The notes beneath the pieces were generated by a model. That model searched no databases. It worked only from the letters and a program-made list of their open reading frames with translations, and had not been told where the DNA came from. This document shows, piece by piece, positions 1 through 7,840 of a DNA stretch of 36,754 bases. Every line of letters begins with the position of its first letter. Position 1 is the first letter of the stretch. The translations under genes were made by a program, and so were the position numbers. The stretch is from Sphingosinicella sp. YJ22 (GTDB lineage Bacteria; Pseudomonadota; Alphaproteobacteria; Sphingomonadales; Sphingomonadaceae), in the NCBI RefSeq assembly GCF_011320075.1, contig NZ_JAANPA010000034.1:1-36754 (forward strand), given 5' to 3'.

Positions 1-669
1 GGGGGCCGGCGCCGGGGCCGGGAAGGGCGGGGCGCCGGGCGAGACGCGCGCCAGATAGGCGATGAGGTGGGCGCGGTCGCGCGGGTTCCTCAGGCCGGCG
101 AAGGCCATGCGCGTGCCCGGCACGGCGCGGGCCGGGCTGGCGAGGAACTGGTCGAGGGCCTCGTAGGTCCAGCGGCCGCCGGCGCCGGCCAGGGCGGGGG
201 AATAGTTGAAACCTCCGTGCGACGCATAGGCGCGGCCGACGACGCCATGGAGGTTGGGACCGGTGCGGTTGGGCCCGCCGGCCTCGAACGTGTGGCACGA
301 CATGCACACCTGGGCGGTGCGCTCGCCGCGGCCGGCATCGGCGCCAGCGAGAAGGGTGCCGAGATCGACCGGCGCGGCGGGGCCGGCGGCCTGCTGCGCG
401 CTCTGCGGCAGGGTCACCCGTCCGGCCTCGAGGTCGCGGACATAGCCGAGCAGGATCTCGCGGTCGCCGGGCCGCGCCTCGCCGCCCGGCCAGTTGCGCT
501 GGGCGCTGGCGAGGTCGATCGGCGCTACGCCCTCGATCGGGTAGCCGCGCTGCTCGGGATAGGTGATCGGCATCGCCCAGGATCCGAACCACAAGCAGAA
601 GCCGAGCGTACCGAAGGCGAGGGTGACCGCCGCCCAGACCTTGCTGCGCTCCCAGAAGTCGCGCTTCAT
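1..669 (-). CDS. Membrane-anchored class I cytochrome c (3' end outside window)
   Basis: Reading the minus strand from ATG at 669 gives 223 codons with no stop before the window edge, so the C-terminus is missing. An N-terminal hydrophobic segment (about residues 11-30) looks like an uncleaved anchor. The heme c site CMSCH lies at residues 122-126, followed by GPNLHG at 137-142 and a likely axial Met188 in PGTRMAF, as in monoheme CycM/c552-type cytochromes. It is the last gene visible in the oxidase operon, and its ATGA start overlaps the stop of the subunit IV gene. Inference: it is the electron donor that docks on the CuA domain of subunit II, replacing the cytochrome c domain that is fused to subunit II in some related oxidases. 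A Pro/Ala-rich tail begins near residue 211. Confidence 0.9.
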   Translation of the reverse strand, partial: MKRDFWERSKVWAAVTLAFGTLGFCLWFGSWAMPITYPEQRGYPIEGVAPIDLASAQRNWPGGEARPGDREILLGYVRDLEAGRVTLPQSAQQAAGPAAPVDLGTLLAGADAGRGERTAQVCMSCHTFEAGGPNRTGPNLHGVVGRAYASHGGFNYSPALAGAGGRWTYEALDQFLASPARAVPGTRMAFAGLRNPRDRAHLIAYLARVSPGAPPFPAPAPAP

Positions 670-1034
670 CCGCCGGCTCCAAGGAACAGGATGCGCGTCC
701 AGAAGGTGTAGTCCGCTTCGACCCACATCAGATAGACGAGCGTTCCGAGCGCCAGCGGTGGCACCAGGATCGCGTAGACGAGCGCCATCCGCTCCCACGC
801 CATGTGCATGAAGATCGCCACGATCAGTCCTGCCTTGAGCAGCATGAAGGTGATGATCAGGATCCAGCGAAGCGCGCCCTCCACCTGGAAATAGTCGACT
901 GCATAGGAAAGGGCGCTGAGCACGAACAGAAGCCCCCAGATTTTCAGGTAGAGGGCGATAGGCGGCGAGGCATGGTCGTGAGCGAGCGCGGGAGCTTCGC
1001 TATGGGCGACGTCATGGCCGGGCGCGTGGTTCAT
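666..1034 (-). CDS. Cytochrome c oxidase subunit IV-like membrane protein
   Basis: The 122-residue protein has a His-rich N-terminus of about 25 residues and then three hydrophobic helices (roughly 28-48, 57-77, 84-104). This is the layout of the small prokaryotic subunit IV (CtaF/CyoD-like) of heme-copper oxidases. The segment LLKAGLIVAIFMHM is typical of the family. The stop overlaps the start of the downstream cytochrome c gene by four bases, and the subunit III gene ends 10 bases upstream, so it is translated within the oxidase operon. It has no catalytic residues. The expected role is assembly or stability of the complex in the inner membrane. Confidence 0.85.
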   Translation of the reverse strand: MNHAPGHDVAHSEAPALAHDHASPPIALYLKIWGLLFVLSALSYAVDYFQVEGALRWILIITFMLLKAGLIVAIFMHMAWERMALVYAILVPPLALGTLVYLMWVEADYTFWTRILFLGAGG

Positions 1035-1044
1035 AAGCAGGCTC

Positions 1045-1749
1045 TCACCACAGATAGAAGAAAGCGAAGATGAAGACCCAGACGAGGTCGACGAAGTGCC
1101 AGTAGAGGCCGGCGATCTCGACCGCCGCGTAGCCGCGCTGCTCGTAATGGCCGCGCAGCACTTTCGAGGCGACGATCAGAAGCATGATCACGCCGGCGGA
1201 GACGTGGAGGCCGTGAAAGCCTGTGATCATGAAGAAGGAGGCGCCGAACTGCTCCGCGCCCCACGGATTCTCCCAGGGGCGTACCCCTTCGTGGATCAGC
1301 TTCGTCCATTCGAACGCCTGCATGCCGACGAAGGTCGCGCCGAGGATGGCGGTGGCGAACATCAAGGCCGCGGTGACCTTGCGGTTGCGCCGGTATCCGA
1401 AGTTGACCGCCATCGCCATCGTGCCGGACGAGCTGATCAGCACGAAGGTCATGATCGCGATCAGGATGAGCGGGATCGACTGGCCGAATAGGGTCAGCGC
1501 GAACACCTCGCTGGCGTTGGGCCAGGGCGCGGTCACCGACGAGCGCATGGTCATGTAGGAAACGAGGAAGCTGGAGAAGATGAAGGTGTCGGAGAGGAGG
1601 AAGATCCACATCATGGCCTTCCCCCAATGGACCTGGCAGAAGGCCTCCTGGTCGCCGGCCCAGTCGGCGGTGAGGTCGCGAAGCGCCTGGGGCGGGCCGC
1701 CACGCTCCATGGCGGTTTCGTCCGCGTCGGTACGCACTACCGTCGACAT
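1045..1749 (-). CDS. ctaE: Cytochrome c oxidase subunit III
   Basis: The 234-residue protein is a COX3-family membrane subunit. After a soluble N-terminus of about 35 residues come five or so hydrophobic helices, including the family-typical stretches FFMITGFHGLHVSAG and GLYWHFVDLVWVFIFAFFYL at the C-terminus. Subunit III carries no metal centre. In the family it stabilises subunit I and supports proton uptake through the D-channel. It is the second of two adjacent COX3 paralogues. The gene starts at ATG 1749, 16 bases after the stop of the 205-residue paralogue. The symbol is assigned by family; in CoxMNOP-type clusters the same position is called coxP. Confidence 0.9.
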   Translation of the reverse strand: MSTVVRTDADETAMERGGPPQALRDLTADWAGDQEAFCQVHWGKAMMWIFLLSDTFIFSSFLVSYMTMRSSVTAPWPNASEVFALTLFGQSIPLILIAIMTFVLISSSGTMAMAVNFGYRRNRKVTAALMFATAILGATFVGMQAFEWTKLIHEGVRPWENPWGAEQFGASFFMITGFHGLHVSAGVIMLLIVASKVLRGHYEQRGYAAVEIAGLYWHFVDLVWVFIFAFFYLW

Positions 1750-1765
1750 GCCAGACGTCTCCTCG

Positions 1766-2383
1766 TCAGGTCGCCACGAACAGCCCCAACATCACCAGCC
1801 AAACGAACAGCAGGAAGTGCCAATAGGTCGCGGTCAGCTGGATCCTCAGCGCCACCCCCGGTCCGGCGCCGAGGCCGAGAAGCGCCCGCGCCCAGAAATA
1901 GAGGCCGCCGAGCACGTGCACGCCATGGAGCGCCGTGATCAGGTAGAAGAAGGCGGCCGCCGGGTCGTCGCGAAGGCCGTGCCCGGCTGCGACGAGCTCG
2001 CGCCACAGCATCAGCTGGCCGATCAGGAAGATGATCCCGAGCAGCCCGGCGGAGAAGGCCCATATGCCGGCTTGCCGCCCGCGCCGGGCGCTGATCCGCG
2101 CCGCTTCCCAGGCGAAGCTGGCGAGAAACAGCGTAATGGTGTTGGCCCACAGCAAGGGCGGCTCGGCGAGCGGGCGCCAGCCGCCCATCTCGCCATGGCC
2201 CATGCCGGGCATGCCCATGCGCATGAGATAGGCCGAGGTGACGAGGCCGAACAGGACCGCGGCGACGCCGAAATAGAGGACCAGCACCACTTTCGCCGCG
2301 GGCGGCCGGTCGCTGCCGCCCACGGCGGGGCTGGCGCCGGGAGTCTCCCAGCTCTTCTCGGCGAGGCGCGAGACCAGGCTCAT
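1766..2383 (-). CDS. Second cytochrome c oxidase subunit III-like protein
   Basis: The 205-residue COX3 paralogue sits directly after the subunit I gene, and its ATG overlaps that gene's stop by four bases. It has five hydrophobic segments and the diagnostic FFYLITALHGVHVLGGLYFW and ATYWHFLLFVWL stretches. A Met/Gly/His-rich loop (RMGMPGMGHGEMGGW, about residues 55-69) follows the first helix and could bind metal, but that is only a suggestion. Two tandem subunit III genes are known from CoxMNOP-type alternative oxidases (CoxO and CoxP), which is the closest organisation I recognise. It probably takes the CoxO role in the same complex. Confidence 0.85.
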   Translation of the reverse strand: MSLVSRLAEKSWETPGASPAVGGSDRPPAAKVVLVLYFGVAAVLFGLVTSAYLMRMGMPGMGHGEMGGWRPLAEPPLLWANTITLFLASFAWEAARISARRGRQAGIWAFSAGLLGIIFLIGQLMLWRELVAAGHGLRDDPAAAFFYLITALHGVHVLGGLYFWARALLGLGAGPGVALRIQLTATYWHFLLFVWLVMLGLFVAT

Positions 2384-4122
2384 GGCTTCACGTCCCCGGG
2401 TCCGGCGGCGGGCGGCGGCTCGTTCTGAGGCACGAAGTCGCGCGGCGCCCCCGGAACGCTATAATCATAGGCCCAGCGATAGACCGTCGGCAGCTTGTCG
2501 CCCCAATTGCCGTGCGCCGGCGGCGTGTCCGGAGTGTGCCATTCGAGCGAGGCGGCGCCCCATGGGTTGGGATCGGCCTTGGGACCGCGAAACAGGCTCC
2601 AGATCATGTTGGTGAAGAACAGGAACTGCGCCGCGAACACGAAGCCGGCGGCGATGGTAATGCCCATGTTGGCGTAGTGGACGGAGTCCGGGATGAACAT
2701 CGTCTCGCCCAGCGCATAATAGCGCCGTGGCACGCCGAGCATGCCGATATAATGCATCGGCAGGAAGATCGCGTAGGCGCCGAGGAAGGTGATCCAAAAA
2801 TGCGCGCGGGCGAGCGTGTTGTTCCACATCCGGCCGGTGATCTTGGGGTACCAGTGATAGATCGCCCCGAAGATCACCAGGATCGGCGACACGCCCATCA
2901 CCATGTGGAAATGGCCGATCACGAAGAAGGTGTCGGACAGCGGCACATCGACGCTGACATTGCCGAGGAACAGGCCGGAGAGGCCGCCATGGATGAAGGT
3001 GAACAGGAAGGCGATGGCGAACAGCATCGGCACGCTGAGGTGGATGTCGCCGCGGTAGAGGGTGAGCAGCCAGTTGTAGACCTTGATCGCGGTCGGAATG
3101 GCGATGATCAGCGTCGAGGTCGCGAAGAAGAACCCGAAATAGGGGTTCATGCCGCTGACATACATGTGGTGCGCCCACACGAAGAAGGACAGCGCGCCGA
3201 TGATCACGATCGCCCACACCATCATCCGGTAGCCGAAAATGTTCTTGCGGGCGTGGACGCTGATCAGATCTGACACGATGCCGAAGGCGGGCAGGGCGAC
3301 GATATAGACCTCGGGGTGACCGAAGAACCAGAACAGGTGCTGGAACAGGATCGGCGATCCGCCCTCGTGGCCGGTCTGCTCGCCCATCGAGATGATCGTT
3401 GGAACGAAGAAGCTGGTGCCGGCGACGGAATCGAGGATGGTCATCACGGCGGCGACGAACAGCGCCGGGAAGGCGAGCAGGCCCATGATCGAGGCGACGA
3501 AGATGCCCCACACGCTGCACGGCATCCGCATCAGGGTCATGCCCCGGGTGCGCGCCTGAAGGACGGTGGTGACATAGTTGAGGCCGCCCATGGTGAAGGC
3601 GACGATGAAGATGGCGAGGCTCGCCATCATCATGATGATGCCCCAGCTCGCGCCCGGCGTGCCCTCGAGGATGGTCTGCGGCGGGTAGAGCGTCCAGCCT
3701 CCGCCGGTCGGGCCGCCGGGCACGAACAGGCTCGCCACCAGCACGATCACCGAGAGGAGATAGACCCAGTAGCTCAGCATGTTGACGAACGGGAACACCA
3801 TGTCCCGGGCGCCGACCATCAGCGGGATGAGATAGTTGCCGAACCCGCCGAGCAGCAAAGCGGTGAGCAGGTACACCACCATGATCATGCCGTGCATGGT
3901 GACGAACTGGAGGTAGTTGTCCGGCTGGATGAACTGGAACTCGCCGGGGAAGCCGAGCTGCAAACGCATCAGGAAGGACAAAACCAGGGCCAGGATCCCG
4001 ACCGAGACCGCGGTCACCGCATATTGGATCGCGATGACCTTATGGTCCTGGCTCCACACATATTTGCCGATCCACGTTTTGGGGTGGTGAAGCGGCGTCA
4101 GGTCGTCTGCGATCGTCGCCAT
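2380..4122 (-). CDS. ctaD: Cytochrome c oxidase subunit I (heme-copper oxidase, A1 type)
   Basis: The 580-residue catalytic subunit reduces O2 to water and pumps protons. Visible ligands are His77 and His406 for the low-spin heme, His269, His318 and His319 for CuB, and His404 for the high-spin heme. Tyr273 in GHPEVY is the expected cross-linked tyrosine. Glu271 (same motif) plus Asp107 and Asn114 mark a D-channel; Thr344 and Lys347 in AIPTAIKVY mark a K-channel, so this is an A1-type pump. Unusually, the position before Asp397 that normally holds the Mg-ligand His is Ser396 (LSDTFF). The start is ATG 4122, which overlaps the subunit II stop as TGATG; the longer open frame upstream is a shadow of subunit II. 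Confidence 0.97.
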   Translation of the reverse strand: MATIADDLTPLHHPKTWIGKYVWSQDHKVIAIQYAVTAVSVGILALVLSFLMRLQLGFPGEFQFIQPDNYLQFVTMHGMIMVVYLLTALLLGGFGNYLIPLMVGARDMVFPFVNMLSYWVYLLSVIVLVASLFVPGGPTGGGWTLYPPQTILEGTPGASWGIIMMMASLAIFIVAFTMGGLNYVTTVLQARTRGMTLMRMPCSVWGIFVASIMGLLAFPALFVAAVMTILDSVAGTSFFVPTIISMGEQTGHEGGSPILFQHLFWFFGHPEVYIVALPAFGIVSDLISVHARKNIFGYRMMVWAIVIIGALSFFVWAHHMYVSGMNPYFGFFFATSTLIIAIPTAIKVYNWLLTLYRGDIHLSVPMLFAIAFLFTFIHGGLSGLFLGNVSVDVPLSDTFFVIGHFHMVMGVSPILVIFGAIYHWYPKITGRMWNNTLARAHFWITFLGAYAIFLPMHYIGMLGVPRRYYALGETMFIPDSVHYANMGITIAAGFVFAAQFLFFTNMIWSLFRGPKADPNPWGAASLEWHTPDTPPAHGNWGDKLPTVYRWAYDYSVPGAPRDFVPQNEPPPAAGPGDVKP

Positions 4123-4985
4123 CAGTGCGCTGCCCTCCCGCTCGGTCTTGCTGCCGGCGCCGCATCGGCGAGCCGCACCCCGCGCGCCTCCGCCTCCGCG
4201 AGCACCTGGCCGAAGGTCATCTGTTCGGCGAGCCAGCGGTCGAAATCGGCCTGCTGCTCGACCACGACGGTGCCGCGCATCTGGTGATGGCCGACGCCGC
4301 ACAGCTCGGCGCACAAAATGTCGAAGCTGCCGGCCACGGTCGGAGTCATCCAGAAATAGGTGACGATGCCCGGCACCAGGTCCATCTTGGCGCGGAACTG
4401 CGGCACGTAGAAATCGTGGAGCACGTCCTTGGACCGAAGCACCATCTTGACCGGCCGGCCGAGCGGCAGGTGCAGCTCGTTGGTCTCGATCAATATGTCG
4501 TCGCGGCCATAGGGATCGCGCGGGTCGATCCCGAACGGATTGTCCGCATTGATATGGGCGACCTCGGCCGCCCCGAGCACTCCATCCGGTCCTGGATAGC
4601 GAAACGCCCACTGCCATTGCTGGCCGGTCGCCTCGACGATCGCGGCGTCGTCGGGGACGGTGACATATTCGTGCCAGGCGATGAGGCCGGGCGCGAGCAT
4701 CGCGGCGATGCCGACCCCGGTCCACAGGGTCAGGCGCTTCTCGAGCTTGGCGTTCTCAGGCTCGTAATGGGCGACGTTGCCGGGACGGTGCCGGTAGCGC
4801 CAGATCGCCCAGGCCATGAACAGGTTGAGGACGATGAAGGCGATCGCGCAGATGTAGAGCGTGACCTCGAGCGCGGTGTCGATCGAGCCCCAGTTGGACG
4901 CAATCGGGGTCATCCACCATGGACTGAACAGGTGGAAAAGGATCGACCCGACTACAAGCAGCGCTATTCCGATCGCCACATACAT
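4122..4985 (-). CDS. ctaC: Cytochrome c oxidase subunit II (CuA subunit)
   Basis: The 287-residue protein accepts electrons from cytochrome c and passes them to heme a. Hydrophobic segments near residues 3-20, 38-60 and 84-102 anchor it. The periplasmic cupredoxin domain follows, with GQQWQWAF, then VLHDFYVPQFRAKMD (first CuA His), then CAELCGVGHHQM, which supplies the Cys-x3-Cys-x3-His-x2-Met CuA ligands and the Glu for Mg. I chose ATG 4985 because AGGGGG lies 7 bases upstream; an open extension to a TTG at 5060 has no such site. Unlike CoxM of related clusters, there is no fused C-terminal cytochrome c domain. A separate cytochrome c is the last visible gene of the operon. First gene of the operon. 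Confidence 0.95.
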   Translation of the reverse strand: MYVAIGIALLVVGSILFHLFSPWWMTPIASNWGSIDTALEVTLYICAIAFIVLNLFMAWAIWRYRHRPGNVAHYEPENAKLEKRLTLWTGVGIAAMLAPGLIAWHEYVTVPDDAAIVEATGQQWQWAFRYPGPDGVLGAAEVAHINADNPFGIDPRDPYGRDDILIETNELHLPLGRPVKMVLRSKDVLHDFYVPQFRAKMDLVPGIVTYFWMTPTVAGSFDILCAELCGVGHHQMRGTVVVEQQADFDRWLAEQMTFGQVLAEAEARGVRLADAAPAARPSGRAAH

Positions 4986-5196
4986 GCGGAGCCCCCTGGG
5001 GTGCCCCGCGGACCGGAAGAGCCTGACCTGGACCTCCCGAACACGCGGGAACCAAACCAACTATGCGGCGATCATGCGCGAATTTCTGCGCCATGGAAAG
5101 AGCAGGCCGCATCGGGGCTGTGGGTAGCGGCCCCGGCATCGACATTTGGGCGCCGATGGGGCACTCCCGGGCTTGGTTTGACGCGGAGGCAGTGAC

Positions 5197-5646
5197 GTGA
5201 ACATCGGACGGCGCGGATTTCTGGGCCTTGCGGCGGCGGGGCTGATCGCGTGCAGCACCGCCGAGCAGCCGCCGCGGCTGGTGCGCGTGTACAGGAGCCC
5301 GACCTGCGGCTGCTGCGGCGACTGGGTCACGCACCTTCGCCAGAACGGCTTCGAGGTCGAGGTGCAGGAGATCGACGATCTCGAGCCGATCGCCCTGCGG
5401 CTCGGCGTGCCGGAGCAACTGCGCTCCTGCCACACCGGCGAGATCGGCGGCTATTTCGTCGAGGGCCATGTCCCCGCCGCCGACATCCAGCGCCTGCTCG
5501 CCGAGCGGCCGAACGCTCTCGGCATCACCGTGCCAGGCATGCCGATCGGCTCGCCGGGCATGGAACGCGGCAACGTCCGTCAGCCCTACCAGACCCTGCT
5601 GGTCGACCGTTCGGGCACACCAAGCGTGTTTGCCGACCACGGCTAA
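5197..5646 (+). CDS. DUF411 metal-binding protein, predicted Tat lipoprotein
   Basis: The 149-residue DUF411-family protein has the signature CGCC at residues 37-40 (SPTCGCCGDW), the conserved RSCHT around Cys78 and VEGHVPA with His91. DUF411 proteins are periplasmic or envelope proteins repeatedly linked to copper resistance and copper delivery. The N-terminus has RRGFLGL, a twin-arginine-type motif, and a lipobox-like LIAC ending at Cys19, so export through Tat and lipidation are likely. The start is GTG at 5197 with GGAGG 7 bases upstream. The gene diverges from the cytochrome oxidase operon across about 210 bases, which fits a role in copper supply to CuA/CuB or protection from copper; this link is inferred from position. 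Confidence 0.88.
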   Translation: MNIGRRGFLGLAAAGLIACSTAEQPPRLVRVYRSPTCGCCGDWVTHLRQNGFEVEVQEIDDLEPIALRLGVPEQLRSCHTGEIGGYFVEGHVPAADIQRLLAERPNALGITVPGMPIGSPGMERGNVRQPYQTLLVDRSGTPSVFADHG

Positions 5647-5750
5647 TCCGGCTACTTGGTCGCTTTCAAAAAGCTGTCGATCGCATTTTGCTGCCGTTCA
5701 GTTCGCCGCCGGCACAACTCGCTTCGTCGTATGGGATAGAGGGGATCGTC

Positions 5751-7346
5751 ATGCGTGCTGCCGCCTTGTTGATTGCCACTGCGCTTGGTTTGTCGCTCAG
5801 CCTTCCTGCCGCCGCCCAGCCGAACCGACCGCCGCGGCCGGTGCTGCCGCTGGCGACTGGCCAAGGCCATGCCGGCGAGCTGACTCCGCTCGATACCCAG
5901 CGCCGCTCCGGCAAATATGAGGACGTCTACCGAATCGACGGCCGGCGCGGGCAACGCATCGAGCTCAACCTGAGCTCGGACGATTTCGACCCTTATCTGC
6001 TCGTCACCGGCCCCGGCGGCTATGTCATGTCGAACGACGATGATGGCCGCGGTGAGACCTTGAACAGCCGCCTGGTGATCGAGCTGCCCGAGGACGGCAG
6101 CTACCGGGTCTCGGCGACCAGCTTCTCGCCCGGCGCGATGGGCGCCTATCGCCTCGCCGCCGCGGCGCCTGCCGCCGGCGAGCGCGCCGAGGCGCCCCAG
6201 CCGGCGATGGCGATCGCGCTCGGAAGCACGGTCAACGGCCGCCTCGATCGCGACGACCTTCGCTTCGGCGACGACAAGTTCCAGGATCGCTATCGCCTGA
6301 CCGCCCGCCGCGGCGATCGGGTGCGGGTCAGCGTGGGGTCGCCCGATTTCGACACCGTGCTCAACCTGCAGGGGCCGGACGGCGCGACCCAGAGCAACGA
6401 CGACAGCCAGGACAATGGCGACGTCAGCACCAACAGCCGCATCGACACGGTGCTCGCCGAGGATGGCGACTATGTCGTCACCGTCACCTCCTACGCGGCC
6501 AATGCGACGGGCAAGTATCGCCTGAGCATCGAGCCGGGCACGCCCAATCCCCGCCATGCCGGGGTCCAGGCCGGACCGCGCGTGCTCGCGGTCGCGGTCG
6601 GGGTTTCCGATTATGAGCGCATGTCGGACCTTCCGCACACCGACGGCGACGCCACCGAGCTGCTCGCGGCCCTTCGCCAGAACGGCCAGCTCCATCCGCA
6701 GAGCATCGCGCTGACCAACGCCCAGGCGACCACCGAAGCGGTGCGCGCGGCGCTTCAGCGGGCGGCACGGACCGCCGGGCCGAACGACCTCGTCATGTTC
6801 TTCTTCTCGGGGCATGGCGACCAGGTCGACGTCCCGCGCAGCGCCCGCGAACTCGACGGGCGGGCCGAGACGATCGAACTCTACGACGCCGCGATGACCG
6901 ACGTTCAGCTGGAGCCGCTGATCGACGGGCTCAACGGCCGCACCGTGCTCGTCGCGATCGACAGCTGCTACAGCGGCGGCTTCCGCAATCTCGTCAACCG
7001 GCCGAACGTGATGGGCCTGTTCAGCTCCGAGGAGGATTTGACCAGCCTGGTCGCGGCGCGGCTCGAGGCGGGCGGCTATTTGTCCTATTACCTGCGCACC
7101 GGCCTGTCGGGCGAGGCGGACCAGGACGGCGACCGCGTGATCAGCGCCGGCGAGCTCGCCACCTATCTGCGCCGCAACTTCCGCCTGGAAGGCGACATCC
7201 CTGCGACGACCCGCGAGGACGAATCGAATTATCAGTATTTGCTCGTCGAGCGTGGCGGACTGCACGTCGACGACGGTCTCGTCCGTCTCGGCGCTCCGGC
7301 CCAGGCCGCGGTCGCGTCGAACCAGGCAGGCGGCAAGACTCCCTGA
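5751..7346 (+). CDS. Secreted caspase-family protease with two PPC domains (orthocaspase)
   Basis: The 531-residue protein starts with a Sec signal peptide (about 1-22, cleavage after AAA). Two bacterial pre-peptidase C-terminal (PPC) beta-sandwich domains follow at about 35-135 and 155-260; both contain DFDP/DFDT and SNDD segments. The peptidase C14 (caspase/metacaspase) domain spans about 275-490, with catalytic His355 in FFFSGHGDQ and Cys406 in IDSCYSGG. A canonical 12-residue EF-hand-type loop (Asp457 to Glu468, DQDGDRVISAGE) suggests calcium binding, as in calcium-dependent metacaspases. The ATG at 5751 is preceded by AGAGGGG; the open frame upstream overlaps the DUF411 gene and is a shadow. 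Substrate unknown. Expected cleavage is after Arg or Lys, by family. Confidence 0.9.
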   Translation: MRAAALLIATALGLSLSLPAAAQPNRPPRPVLPLATGQGHAGELTPLDTQRRSGKYEDVYRIDGRRGQRIELNLSSDDFDPYLLVTGPGGYVMSNDDDGRGETLNSRLVIELPEDGSYRVSATSFSPGAMGAYRLAAAAPAAGERAEAPQPAMAIALGSTVNGRLDRDDLRFGDDKFQDRYRLTARRGDRVRVSVGSPDFDTVLNLQGPDGATQSNDDSQDNGDVSTNSRIDTVLAEDGDYVVTVTSYAANATGKYRLSIEPGTPNPRHAGVQAGPRVLAVAVGVSDYERMSDLPHTDGDATELLAALRQNGQLHPQSIALTNAQATTEAVRAALQRAARTAGPNDLVMFFFSGHGDQVDVPRSARELDGRAETIELYDAAMTDVQLEPLIDGLNGRTVLVAIDSCYSGGFRNLVNRPNVMGLFSSEEDLTSLVAARLEAGGYLSYYLRTGLSGEADQDGDRVISAGELATYLRRNFRLEGDIPATTREDESNYQYLLVERGGLHVDDGLVRLGAPAQAAVASNQAGGKTP

Positions 7347-7354
7347 GGCAACCG

Positions 7355-7386
7355 CTCTCTCGCCTGCATCGTTGCAGGCGGGAGAG
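7355..7386 (+). promoter_or_regulatory. Long hairpin overlapping the ribosome-binding site of the next gene
   Basis: A 14-base stem (7355-7368 with 7373-7386, one G-U pair) closes a four-base TCGT loop. It starts 8 bases after the protease stop codon. Its 3' arm holds GGAGAG, the first part of the GGAGAGGAG Shine-Dalgarno sequence of the gene at 7397. There is no T-tract, so it is not a standard intrinsic terminator. It may stabilise the upstream transcript or mask the ribosome-binding site. Confidence 0.55.
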
Positions 7387-7396
7387 GAGTGAGCGG

Positions 7397-7639
7397 ATGG
7401 CCGATCCGAAGTCGATTGAGGGTACGCCGACCAGCGCCGACGGGGTCACCGAGCGCGATCCGTCGATCCCCGCCAGCGAGGAGGGCACCGGAATCATCCC
7501 CGAGGATGAGGGCCGCGGGCAAGGCGACACGCACGTTCCGGCGAGCGAAGCCGACACCTCGCCGGTCGAGGGCGAGGAGGAATCGCCGCTGCAAAGCTGG
7601 CCGGGCCGCGGCCCCGGAAGCATCCCGCCGCCGGGCTGA
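7397..7639 (+). CDS. Small acidic, disordered hypothetical protein
   Basis: The 80-residue protein is rich in Glu, Asp, Gly, Pro and Ser, with no predicted helix, cysteine or membrane segment. PASE appears twice (SIPASEEGTG and HVPASEAD), and the C-terminus is Gly/Pro-rich. I do not recognise a family. The start is well supported: GGAGAGGAG lies 7 bases before ATG 7397. The gene is convergent with the DUF3008 gene, with only 4 bases between the stop codons. Its composition resembles small stress-related hydrophilic proteins, but function is unknown. Coding is supported by the strong ribosome-binding site and the tight, non-overlapping fit between neighbours. Confidence 0.7.
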   Translation: MADPKSIEGTPTSADGVTERDPSIPASEEGTGIIPEDEGRGQGDTHVPASEADTSPVEGEEESPLQSWPGRGPGSIPPPG

Positions 7640-7643
7640 CCTG

Positions 7644-7829
7644 TCAGTCGCCGGCGTGCTCGGGCTTGCCCTTGCGCTTGGTCGAGGCGAACTCCTCGAG
7701 CTGCTTCTCGGTCATCGATCCGGCCATCTGCTTCGACGCGCCCTTGAGCTTGCTCTTCGGGGTGTCGCCGCGTTTGGCCGACAGCGCGGCCCCGGCGGCC
7801 TTCTGTTGGGCGGCTGACTTGGCGGGCAT
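7644..7829 (-). CDS. DUF3008 family small basic protein
   Basis: The 61-residue Lys/Ala-rich protein begins MPAKSAAQQKAAGAAL and ends in a segment with KGASKQMAGSMTEKQLEEFA and TKRKGKPEH. This matches DUF3008, a family of short, very basic cytosolic proteins of unknown function found across Alphaproteobacteria. AGGAG precedes the ATG at 7829. The gene lies downstream of the ast operon on the same strand, separated from it by 51 bases that contain a perfect 8-base inverted repeat, so it probably forms its own unit. Confidence 0.88.
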   Translation of the reverse strand: MPAKSAAQQKAAGAALSAKRGDTPKSKLKGASKQMAGSMTEKQLEEFASTKRKGKPEHAGD

Positions 7830-7840
7830 GGCGAACTCCT

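Noticed and set aside
4123..4725. Extension of subunit I by 201 residues upstream of ATG 4122
   Set aside because: The extra part is an out-of-frame reading of the subunit II gene, Arg-rich and without any domain. The TGATG junction marks the true start.
4986..5060. TTG-initiated 25-residue extension of subunit II
   Set aside because: The ATG at 4985 has a strong AGGGGG and directly precedes the first hydrophobic helix; the extension is not family-like.
5250..5750. Fusion of the orthocaspase to an upstream domain overlapping the DUF411 gene
   Set aside because: The upstream frame is the +1 shadow of DUF411. The signal peptide and ribosome-binding site at 5751 define the start.
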